From: a virus
Length of the DNA: 64,000 bases
IMG/VR virus record: IMGVR_UViG_3300032268_000986
Location: 110,259-174,258 of that record
Reading direction: 5' to 3' (one strand)
Made by a program: the position numbers and the translations under genes. Positions 23,213 through 30,497 of the stretch are shown here, piece by piece; within the stretch, counting starts at the first letter, position 1; each line of letters opens with the position of its first letter. The notes beneath the pieces are model-generated. The model was not told where the DNA came from. It saw only the letters and a list, made by a program, of their open reading frames with translations, and searched no databases.

Positions 23213-23937
23213 TCTTCTATCCTTCTCGGTTTTTCCCATATCAGTCTCAACGATCCATTGAGATCCCCCAATGTTTGTCCTACATGATTTTCTACTACCA
23301 GCCAATGAAACGGCAATTGACGAATTGTTTGGTCAAAAAACTCAGCCAACTGCCAACTGGTTGGTTCAGCAGTTCCGAGATATTCAATAAACTGATCTGG
23401 GCGATTGGTTCTATTAACCATGCCTTGCACTGGTAGTGTCACACATGCCCGTCCACCAGGTGCCAACAAAAGATCAACGTCTAACAAGGATGCAGTAAGC
23501 GATCCTACATGATCATGATAGAGACTGTTAAAAGCAGCAACTGAATCAAACATGCCTGCATGTTCCACAGCGTACTGGTGATCGAAAGCAACAATTTCAT
23601 CAGCATGCCCTGCAAACTTTTGGTCTATATCTATACCATGCACTTGCGGATAAAATTTCTTAAAAATATTCATACCACATCCAATGTCAAGTATGGTAGC
23701 TGGTGACTTTTCTGCCACAATGTCGTAATATCGAAAAATTCCCATACCAAACATAGGTGTAAGAAATCGATCTCTAGGATTAATACCACGCATATCAGCA
23801 TCGGCAAAAGTAGAATAACCAAATTGTATTCGATCCCCGGTATTAAATGCATTACGAACACGTTCTTCGTATTGTTGTTTCTTGGCCGGAGTCCAGAACT
23901 CAATTTCGTTATAAGGGTTGATACATAACAATGACAT
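23209..23937 (-). CDS. Class I SAM-dependent methyltransferase (242 aa)
   Basis: I-L-D-I-G-C-G-M-N-I-F-K-K-F is motif I, V-H-G-I-D-I-D is motif II, and F-D-S-V-A-A-F-N-S-L follows; L-L-A-P-G-G-R-A is the post-core strand. The N-terminal 70 residues are helical and unassigned. Immediately downstream is a radical SAM gene in a GTGA overlap; a similar radical SAM/methyltransferase pair occurs at 38734-40397. AAAGG precedes the start. Acceptor unknown, probably a small sugar-linked molecule or peptide. Confidence 0.8.
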   Translation of the reverse strand: MSLLCINPYNEIEFWTPAKKQQYEERVRNAFNTGDRIQFGYSTFADADMRGINPRDRFLTPMFGMGIFRYYDIVAEKSPATILDIGCGMNIFKKFYPQVHGIDIDQKFAGHADEIVAFDHQYAVEHAGMFDSVAAFNSLYHDHVGSLTASLLDVDLLLAPGGRACVTLPVQGMVNRTNRPDQFIEYLGTAEPTSWQLAEFFDQTIRQLPFHWLVVENHVGQTLGDLNGSLRLIWEKPRRIEE

Positions 23938-23948
23938 TGATTACCTTT

Positions 23949-25196
23949 TTATGATTCAATTTTTACCACTTGATATTTTTCATGGGCCACGTGATCACGA
24001 TAGCGAGCACCTGAACGATTCCATGGTGTTGCTCGACACTCCATGCCACCTTCGGCTATGGTTCCAGCAGTCTGCATGATGTCAATCACACGATCAACAG
24101 TGGCATTGTTCCAGTCTGAGATCAAGCCCATGTTGTGATGAGGTTCACGCAACAACAACTGCATCTTGTGGTAGGCATCATCTATGCTCCAAGGGACATA
24201 AAGCCTGTTTGGATCGTTGGCAAAGGTTTCGGGGAAACTACGATAGGCAGGATAAAGCACGTTACAGCCAAGAGTGTCAGCCTCGGAAACTGTGTTAGAG
24301 ACCCAGTCTTGTAAAGCACAATTAAACAACACACGAGTATTATTGAGATGAGCATAGTATTCGTTCTTGCCAATGTTGTCGTAAATCTTTAGCTTGCCTT
24401 CAGCTTCCATGCGGCGGGCACGTTCAACAAACTCGGGATTGTTGCTTCGCAAAGGGCCGCCTGAGTATACTGCAAACTCACAGGGCTCACTGGTAAGTTC
24501 GCCATACATCTCAATCAGGTCCATGAAAAAGCCCGGTTGCTTCTCTTGGTCAAAGCGAGCTGCAAACCCCACTCTCCGAGGACGCTGATCAAACGGCTGG
24601 ATATTTTCTACTCCACCAATACGTTCTAACACTTCCTCTTTGCCAAATGCCAGGCCAGATATGTTGTAGATGGGAGCCGTCCAACCAGCAATACGCATGT
24701 GGGCAACCATTTCTTCGTTTGTGGCAAGAACCGCACCACCAGAGAATGCCACCATCTCATTGACCATTTTTTCATACAGGTCCATCCACCGGTTCATGCC
24801 CCAGACATGCACAAAGTCATCAGGATCAATGGCCTGTGCTAGACAACGCACAAAGATTCGTGGGCACTGCTCGCGAGGAATCTGATTCATGATGTAACCA
24901 AGACTTTCAAAGCCTGGTTGGAACATGTCTTCAAAGTAGATCACATCGTCACCGGCGATGTCTCCGTTCTTCATCAGCTGAACCAGGTTCATCATTTGAC
25001 TCATGGCAAAGTAACTGCGACCATGTGCGTCTAACACTTGCCCAACTGAGATGGCCTGTGTGTTGTCAATTGTAGTTCCGGGAACATACACAACATCAAG
25101 ACCTCTACGATCAAACACGCGGCGGTTCCACTCTGTGAGTTGTAGAGTGTAGCGAGCTTCGTAACTTTCCAAGCCCATGTAAAATAGTTTTCTCAT
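23949..25196 (-). CDS. GT-B glycosyltransferase-like protein (415 aa)
   Basis: Two-lobed layout: the N-terminal half has M-G-L-E-S-Y and a D-D-V-I-Y-F-E-D strand. The C-terminal half has R-V-G-F-A-A-R-F-D-Q-E-K-Q-P, F-A-V-Y-S-G-G-P, and V-L-F-N-C-A-L-Q-D-W-V-S-N-T-V-S-E-A-D-T-L-G-C-N, the usual donor-site glutamate region of GT4-like enzymes. The family occurs in T4-like marine phages. AAGGAC precedes the ATG. It could modify phage DNA, virion proteins or glycans; the sequence does not say which. Confidence 0.7.
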   Translation of the reverse strand: MRKLFYMGLESYEARYTLQLTEWNRRVFDRRGLDVVYVPGTTIDNTQAISVGQVLDAHGRSYFAMSQMMNLVQLMKNGDIAGDDVIYFEDMFQPGFESLGYIMNQIPREQCPRIFVRCLAQAIDPDDFVHVWGMNRWMDLYEKMVNEMVAFSGGAVLATNEEMVAHMRIAGWTAPIYNISGLAFGKEEVLERIGGVENIQPFDQRPRRVGFAARFDQEKQPGFFMDLIEMYGELTSEPCEFAVYSGGPLRSNNPEFVERARRMEAEGKLKIYDNIGKNEYYAHLNNTRVLFNCALQDWVSNTVSEADTLGCNVLYPAYRSFPETFANDPNRLYVPWSIDDAYHKMQLLLREPHHNMGLISDWNNATVDRVIDIMQTAGTIAEGGMECRATPWNRSGARYRDHVAHEKYQVVKIES

Positions 25197-25197
25197 C

Positions 25198-26082
25198 TCA
25201 GTCCTTTAGTAACCTAATAGTATTATTATACAACGTATTAAACAAATGTCTAGTGTTGGATGAATTGTATTTGCTCATACTCTCATTGTATTCTTGAATA
25301 ATTTTGTTTTTCTCGTATGACATCTTGCCATGCGGTGATTGATAGTGTTCAATTACATATTCTGTGGGCATGATCAACACAGATTTTTTTAAAACATATT
25401 TAAAAAACAACGAATGATCAAGCACCAACTTGGACATATTGGTCCAATCGTTATCAATCCAGGTTTGAGTAATAGCAGGCACCTGGAAGTCATAGTTATC
25501 CAGGGGGCTTCCTTTTACGTTGTGGAGCACACGATTTGATGCTATCATTATCCACAAACTACTGGCGCACTCCCATTGGTCTTCTCTCCAATTTAACACA
25601 GACGATTCAGCATTTAGAAATCGTTGATCAATACGTCTTGTATGTTCAAAACTTTTTTTCCCTTGTGCTTTCCAGGCTTGCTCTAGGTGAGAACTTGCGG
25701 TTCTACCGGTAGTAATGATAACACACTCGGCAACAGAATTTGTGGGCAATACAAAGTCGCACACAATCTCATCTGAAAAACAAAGGTTATTCACCACAGC
25801 ATTGTTTAACCAAGTAACTTGATCATACGGGTGACACTCGGGCAACAAGTTTGCTAGATCGTCGGCATGCGTGGATATATGTCTCACAATCCGCACTCCT
25901 AGCTCTCGTGCCTGTTGCAGATTTTCTGTAGAAGCGTCTGCGTGGCAAATTTCATACAGCCCCGGTTTAATATGGTACTTGGCCGACTCTGCCCAGTTAC
26001 CATGAAACTGCAAATAACTAAATTTGTTTTTGTAAAATTCAACTATTCTGCGGTTGCCGTTATGAAAAATGCAAACACTCAT
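25198..26082 (-). CDS. Sulfotransferase-like P-loop protein (294 aa)
   Basis: V-I-I-T-T-G-R-T-A-S-S-H-L around residue 120 resembles the 5'-phosphosulfate-binding loop of sulfotransferases. I-M-I-A-S-N-R-V-L-H-N and S-V-L-I-M-P-T-E-Y-V may match the 3'-phosphate-binding and core strands. The first 110 residues are alpha/beta and unassigned. ATGA overlap with the 75-aa gene upstream. Assignment rests on the loop pattern and order only; a distant glycosyltransferase cannot be excluded. Its codons are more A+T-rich than its neighbours. Confidence 0.4.
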   Translation of the reverse strand: MSVCIFHNGNRRIVEFYKNKFSYLQFHGNWAESAKYHIKPGLYEICHADASTENLQQARELGVRIVRHISTHADDLANLLPECHPYDQVTWLNNAVVNNLCFSDEIVCDFVLPTNSVAECVIITTGRTASSHLEQAWKAQGKKSFEHTRRIDQRFLNAESSVLNWREDQWECASSLWIMIASNRVLHNVKGSPLDNYDFQVPAITQTWIDNDWTNMSKLVLDHSLFFKYVLKKSVLIMPTEYVIEHYQSPHGKMSYEKNKIIQEYNESMSKYNSSNTRHLFNTLYNNTIRLLKD

Positions 26083-26306
26083 GCAGGGCGGTATCCTGCA
26101 AAGCGGCGTAGATCTTCACTCCACATGTTCTTGGCGTTCTTGCCTTGTGAGAACTTGTTGTACTGTTGCCAGGCATAGGCCTTGAAATTGTAGAGATCGG
26201 CTTCGTTGTAGCGATAGCCGTGATCTACACAGAACTCTCGAAGTTTGTCCAAGTCGTCAAACAGGTCACGCACACGAGGATTGGGTTTGATAGTAAATTT
26301 TGCCAT
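26079..26306 (-). CDS. Conserved T4-like phage protein (75 aa)
   Basis: Basic helical protein with K-P-N-P-R-V-R-D-L-F-D-D-L, E-F-C-x-x-H-G-Y-R-Y-N-E, a W-Q-Q-Y-N-K-F-S-Q-G-K-N core, and M-W-x-E-D-L-R-R-F at the end. This arrangement is conserved in T4-like cyanophage small proteins of unknown role. The start lacks a clear Shine-Dalgarno. It follows the possible third T-fold protein and precedes the sulfotransferase-like gene (ATGA). Confidence 0.68.
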   Translation of the reverse strand: MAKFTIKPNPRVRDLFDDLDKLREFCVDHGYRYNEADLYNFKAYAWQQYNKFSQGKNAKNMWSEDLRRFAGYRPA

Positions 26307-26308
26307 GA

Positions 26309-26758
26309 TTAAATTTTAATTGAAAGATTGGGACGAGTGAGTTCATATTTAATAAAGCAGCCGTTCTCACCATCTTCGGCTATTTCAATCCAGACTGTAC
26401 GTCCGGGATACTTTTGCACAATCTGATCATATAGATCGTCTGCGATCATTTCACATGATTTGTAGTCTAACGACAATACACCTTGGTCGCTATGATACAG
26501 TCTTTCCAACCAGCGTTTGAATTGTATAAACTCCACATCTCGGTCATTGTGGAATACGTCAATCCAAACCCTAAAATGAAAAATATGGCGATGAGGATAG
26601 CCCAAAAACGAAACATCATATTCATCTCCTGTTGCTAGTTGTGGGTCTTGTGAGGCTGCTGGATACTTATGGATACCTTCTTTGCGGAACGTGATCCAGA
26701 TTTTTCGTTCAGCATGTTGTTTGATTCGGTCAACTGTTTCTCGTTCTTGTTGGTTCAT
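26309..26758 (-). CDS. Possible T-fold (PTPS/QueD-like) phage protein (149 aa)
   Basis: After an N-terminal helix come I-T-F-R-K-E-G-I-H-K-Y-P-A-A, a Y-P-H-R-H-I-F-H-F-R-V-W-I-D-V strand with three His, E-F-I-x-F-K-R-W-L, D-Y-K-S-C-E-M-I-A-D-D-L, and V-W-I-E-I-A-E-D. This order (His cluster on a strand, helix, S/T-x-E-x-I-A helix, final E strand) matches PTPS/QueD and QueF T-folds. It sits two genes from dpdA, so a deazaguanine role is plausible. Catalytic residues do not align cleanly; the call is inference. Confidence 0.5.
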   Translation of the reverse strand: MNQQERETVDRIKQHAERKIWITFRKEGIHKYPAASQDPQLATGDEYDVSFLGYPHRHIFHFRVWIDVFHNDRDVEFIQFKRWLERLYHSDQGVLSLDYKSCEMIADDLYDQIVQKYPGRTVWIEIAEDGENGCFIKYELTRPNLSIKI

Positions 26759-27252
26759 AATGGTTCATCCTTGCTGTAATCATCCCATGATGTAAATGCA
26801 TCACGACTCATTAGACTGTGTAGACTGTGACACCAAACACCAGGATTGGTGGCATCAAAGTCTTTGTCGTCTATTTTTAACATTGTATTATAATTCCACA
26901 ACTTTGTATACGGTACACTTACTCGAATCTGTGGAATAAAGTTGCGGTACTCGCAAAGTGAGCCATCATTGAATTCTTCCACATGCGTGACGGGAATGTC
27001 CAGACTGCACAAATAACCCTGGGCCAAGAACGGCTCAATCATGCTTTCCCACCTCTGCCACTCTAGACGATCATCAGGATGAAAACTGTGATTGGCACCA
27101 AAGAAAATGTGCTCTGCCCCATTCAGGTTCAATGCAATTGCATCGGCGGATTGAACACCAACCACAAACAATGTGCGCCGGCCAAATGCTGGGGTTCGTT
27201 CTACTTCGGTTCCGGTAAAGAAATTGACATTGCCATGACCTTCTCGATTCAT
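26755..27252 (-). CDS. Conserved phage protein next to dpdA (165 aa)
   Basis: Opens N-F-F-T-G-T-E-V-E-R-T-P-A-F-G, followed by T-L-F-V-V-G-V-Q-S and H-I-F-F-G-A-N-H-S-F, a block I associate with T4-like marine phages, near queuosine-type genes. D-I-P-V-T-H-V-E-E-F and a Cys/Trp-rich end follow. No known domain fits confidently. AGAGG precedes the ATG, which overlaps the dpdA stop, so it should be made together with DpdA and may assist it. Confidence 0.65.
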   Translation of the reverse strand: MNREGHGNVNFFTGTEVERTPAFGRRTLFVVGVQSADAIALNLNGAEHIFFGANHSFHPDDRLEWQRWESMIEPFLAQGYLCSLDIPVTHVEEFNDGSLCEYRNFIPQIRVSVPYTKLWNYNTMLKIDDKDFDATNPGVWCHSLHSLMSRDAFTSWDDYSKDEPL

Positions 27253-28793
27253 ATGCTATCCTCTAATTCATCTAGTTTGTCAGTATCCAACTCATCGGGG
27301 TCAATGGTCACAGGTTCATCAAAACTGAACAACACATCAAACATGGGTCTTGCTGACACCAGTTTTTTGCCGGTAAATCCACGTGTGCCAATGATCAGGT
27401 CCAGGACTTTTTCATAGTGAGTGATACGGTCCATTCTGCTAGTATAGCTGGGTTGGCTAAAGATGTCATCCACTATGGCACGGAAATCATGATCAGGAGT
27501 GGTACGCCCGGCCAACATTCCAGGCTTGCTGCCCAGATCATATTGCTCGTTGGCAGTTTGCACAGCATTGATGTGCTGCCACACATTGTGGCCCATGAGC
27601 AATGCATAACTGAAACTGTCCCATGATGTTTTGCCTTCTTTGCCAATCTTGTTGAGATCACCGGGTCCGTAAACACAAACATCAGAAACCTTGAGCCTGG
27701 CCGAAATTGGAGAATCATCAAACTCGGTATGAATACCATCTTGAATCACTGCATCTCGGAAACTGCGTTGGTCTGTCTTGTACTTTTTGTTGTCGGCAGT
27801 GGGTGCCATGCGATAGGTCCACTTGTCACGATTGGGATAACTGCTTTGATAATACAGTTGACCATTTGCTGTGGCCAGGAACGGTGATGCACAGTCAAAC
27901 GAAATTGTGAACTGTGGATTGTGATACTTGCGCACCGCACGTTGGATGTCTGTGAGCAAACACGCCCACTCCAGTTTGCTGGTGCCCAAGAAGTGCATCC
28001 AGTCATGTACGCCAGGTTCCAGCAACCGGTCACGCATGAGTGTGACTATTCTACGCAACACCAAGTGAACATCGCACATGTTCTGTCCGCCCATGCCCCA
28101 ACCATTGAAGTGGCGTCCGGGGTATTGCACAGGATCAGAATACTTCTTCATGGTCTCGTACCAGGAGTCTGCTTCCACATGATTGGCACCTTGCAACACA
28201 TTGAGCAGTCGTGCTCCACCGTTGTCTATGCCGCGACGATTGGCAATAAAGTAATCGTTGTTGTAGATTGTGGCATCCACCGCATCTTGGTAGTTGCGGA
28301 TACCGGTCTTTTCACTGCTGCCAGGCCACTTTGATGTCCATGTAGGGATATCCAAGGTCAAGCCATATGTGGCCAGGCCGTCTTGCCATTTGAGCACGGC
28401 TTCTCGTTTTTTCTGTGCCCGGGGACAACCTGAATTGGCCTTCCAGTCACCGTCCCACACACCCTTGGCAATTTGGAATCCACCCGAGTCACACAACAAT
28501 ACAGTATTGGGGTCGCGACTGCGCAACATGTCCTCTTTGGGATTGTGCTTGGTCAAGTCTAAGTCAGCATGTCCAGCCGAATACAATGCCCAACGATATG
28601 GGAACAGTCCTTGCTGTGCATTGAGAAAATTCATGCTCTCCATGTCAGGCATGTTCTTGGGCATGCGGGCAGCTTCTACATAGGGTTCAAATCGTTGACG
28701 CCCAATGTAGGTACTGTAGAAACTGCTGATGGCCGGCAAGAACACAGCATAGTCATGCTGTCTTGCAGTTAGATCATGTTGCTCTATGGTCAT
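27249..28793 (-). CDS. dpdA: DpdA-like DNA 7-deazaguanine transglycosylase (TGT family)
   Basis: A tRNA-guanine transglycosylase-fold protein of the phage DNA type. L-L-C-D-S-G-G-F-Q has the general acid/base Asp102, T-L-D-I-P-T-W follows, G-W-G-M-G-G (231-236) is the base pocket, and S-F-D-C-A-S-P-F has the nucleophile candidate Asp300. It would exchange guanine in DNA for a 7-deazaguanine. At 514 aa it is longer than bacterial TGT, and no C-x-C-x-x-C zinc site is visible. The clamp gene is directly upstream and queE, queD and folE are in the same strand run. Confidence 0.85.
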   Translation of the reverse strand: MTIEQHDLTARQHDYAVFLPAISSFYSTYIGRQRFEPYVEAARMPKNMPDMESMNFLNAQQGLFPYRWALYSAGHADLDLTKHNPKEDMLRSRDPNTVLLCDSGGFQIAKGVWDGDWKANSGCPRAQKKREAVLKWQDGLATYGLTLDIPTWTSKWPGSSEKTGIRNYQDAVDATIYNNDYFIANRRGIDNGGARLLNVLQGANHVEADSWYETMKKYSDPVQYPGRHFNGWGMGGQNMCDVHLVLRRIVTLMRDRLLEPGVHDWMHFLGTSKLEWACLLTDIQRAVRKYHNPQFTISFDCASPFLATANGQLYYQSSYPNRDKWTYRMAPTADNKKYKTDQRSFRDAVIQDGIHTEFDDSPISARLKVSDVCVYGPGDLNKIGKEGKTSWDSFSYALLMGHNVWQHINAVQTANEQYDLGSKPGMLAGRTTPDHDFRAIVDDIFSQPSYTSRMDRITHYEKVLDLIIGTRGFTGKKLVSARPMFDVLFSFDEPVTIDPDELDTDKLDELEDSI

Positions 28794-28799
28794 GCGTGA

Positions 28800-29522
28800 T
28801 TACTTGCTTTGTGCCGGCAGTGTGTAATCGTACACAGCAATACCTGAATCCACAGTGATTTGCATGGCACCGTCATCGCTGATGCGCATGATCTTGTTGC
28901 CACTCAAGGCCAAGATACTCATGACCTGCACAGCTGGCCACGACAGTGGTCGTTTGAGAGAATTTTTTACACCGCTGTGAAACACAAAGTTACCGGCATG
29001 TGTGCTATGATCACCAAAGAAGAACTTGAGATCACCATTGTCAGTCTTGACCTGAAAGTTGGCTTGTTCAGAGTTGGCCTGAGCCTGCATACGCAATCTC
29101 AGGATAGCAGCCGCGGCAGGCTCAAATTCAATGTGCCAGTTGACTCCGTTGAACTTGGGAGTCTTGAGCTTGTCAGTGATGATTTGACTGGCCATGAATC
29201 GATAACTGTTACGAAAGTCGCCAGCGGCATTTTCAAAGTCAATGCCCTCAAGATCACCGCTGGCCTGTTTCTTAATGGCCAACTTGGCGTTTTCCTTGTA
29301 TTCGGGCAAGTTCAGCAAAATCTTTAATTTGGCCAAGTTTGGCATACCAAACGTGCCCACAAATTCTGCCACTGGGTTATGGAATCTAGCGTCCAGTACC
29401 ACACTGAGGTCTGTGGCCAGGCCAACCACAGAAGTTTTGTCAGCTGTGCCAACAATTTTGATTAGGTCAATACAACCAAGATCAAGAGTATGACCCACTA
29501 GGTCCAATAAACAATCACGCAT
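28800..29522 (-). CDS. T4 gp45-like sliding clamp
   Basis: Trimeric clamp that tethers polymerase and, in T4, activates late transcription. Blocks seen: M-P-N-L-A-K-L-K-I-L-L, D-F-R-N-S-Y-R-F-M, W-H-I-E-F-E-P, V-K-T-D-N-G-D-L-K-F-F-F-G-D-H-S-T-H-A-G-N-F-V-F, and I-T-V-D-S-G-I-A-V-Y-D-Y near the C-terminus. Length (240 aa) matches T4 gp45 (228). AAGGAG precedes the ATG, and a CTAAATA box lies about 35 bases upstream. It shares a transcript with dpdA just below. Confidence 0.93.
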   Translation of the reverse strand: MRDCLLDLVGHTLDLGCIDLIKIVGTADKTSVVGLATDLSVVLDARFHNPVAEFVGTFGMPNLAKLKILLNLPEYKENAKLAIKKQASGDLEGIDFENAAGDFRNSYRFMASQIITDKLKTPKFNGVNWHIEFEPAAAAILRLRMQAQANSEQANFQVKTDNGDLKFFFGDHSTHAGNFVFHSGVKNSLKRPLSWPAVQVMSILALSGNKIMRISDDGAMQITVDSGIAVYDYTLPAQSK

Positions 29523-29552
29523 AATTTCTCCTTGTTTAACAGTATATGCTTT

Positions 29553-30497
29553 TTATTTAGATCGCGCAAGAATTTTGGCCAAACTTTGGCCTCCTCGAAT
29601 GCTGTGCATTTCTCCAGGTTTACGAAATGCTAGCCAACACACATCACCGCTACCACGATGTCGATCTGTTACTGTCAAACCGGCCACATGTGCCTGTTCC
29701 ACTAGACAGTGTCCTGGTACATAGCTCATGAATGACTGTTCGGCCAAGGCCACACCATGTGCCCAGTCGCAGTCGTTGTATGTGATGATAGCTTCGCCGC
29801 CGGGTCTCAATTTGTCCGCAATTTCTGTAATGTATTGCTTTACCACTTCCAACGGCTTGTAGTTCATGTAGTTGTAGGCCAAAATCAACCCAAACTGATT
29901 GGCAGGAAAATTTTTAAGATAAGGTTCAGGGGCATGATCGTTCACAGTGTATCGTCGCAAACGCCGTTGATACTCAAGAGTGAATTTGTTCACACATGGC
30001 TCCAACAATTCATTTCGTTCATCTACAATGTAGAGTGGATCCCAATTTACCATGTTGTCAACAAATGTATCTAGGCCTGGCCGTATTACCATGGCTGGCA
30101 TGCGCCAGTCAGAGATATTGTTGACTCTGCCAACTAGCTTTTCACGATCTTCGCTGTCAATCAACAGTTGACGTTGCAAAATTTGATCTGACTTGTCGGT
30201 CAAGGGTTGCATGCGGTGAACTTCGCGACTGTTTTCTAACATAGCTGGTTCACGGTCCTGGATCATGGATTCAAGTTGCATGTCCATGGCCCGCATGGTT
30301 TCTAGAAAATTAGTCACGCCAGACCGCACAGATTCCAAATGCACCACAAGATCTTCCACTCGGTTGGGCAACCTTATGTTGTGCCCATCAACCTGATGTA
30401 TCAATGACTCCAAGTGCCGAGCAGTGGAATAACACTTGGGGTCAGGGGAGAACTCGCCTAGCAAATTCTTGAGGTGTACAATTTCACTTAATCTCAT
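29553..30497 (-). CDS. Helical N-domain plus methyltransferase-like protein (314 aa)
   Basis: Residues 1-130 are helical and charged. The second half reads as a class I SAM-methyltransferase: L-Y-I-V-D-E-R, F-G-L-I-L-A-Y-N-Y-M-N-Y, and I-A-D-K-L-R-P-G-G-E-A-I-I-T-Y-N-D. A glycine-rich motif I is weak. The N-terminus MRLSEIVHLK slightly resembles the capsid-targeting-like starts noted elsewhere. It overlaps the DNA polymerase stop (ATGA) and precedes the clamp gene. Acceptor unknown. Confidence 0.6.
   Translation of the reverse strand: MRLSEIVHLKNLLGEFSPDPKCYSTARHLESLIHQVDGHNIRLPNRVEDLVVHLESVRSGVTNFLETMRAMDMQLESMIQDREPAMLENSREVHRMQPLTDKSDQILQRQLLIDSEDREKLVGRVNNISDWRMPAMVIRPGLDTFVDNMVNWDPLYIVDERNELLEPCVNKFTLEYQRRLRRYTVNDHAPEPYLKNFPANQFGLILAYNYMNYKPLEVVKQYITEIADKLRPGGEAIITYNDCDWAHGVALAEQSFMSYVPGHCLVEQAHVAGLTVTDRHRGSGDVCWLAFRKPGEMHSIRGGQSLAKILARSK
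29554..29560 (-). promoter_or_regulatory. Late-promoter-like CTAAATA box upstream of the clamp gene
   Basis: CTAAATA on the minus strand, with about 31 bases to the clamp ATG and an AAGGAG site in between, so this gene would have a normal short leader. The box overlaps the stop codon of the preceding gene. Confidence 0.4.
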
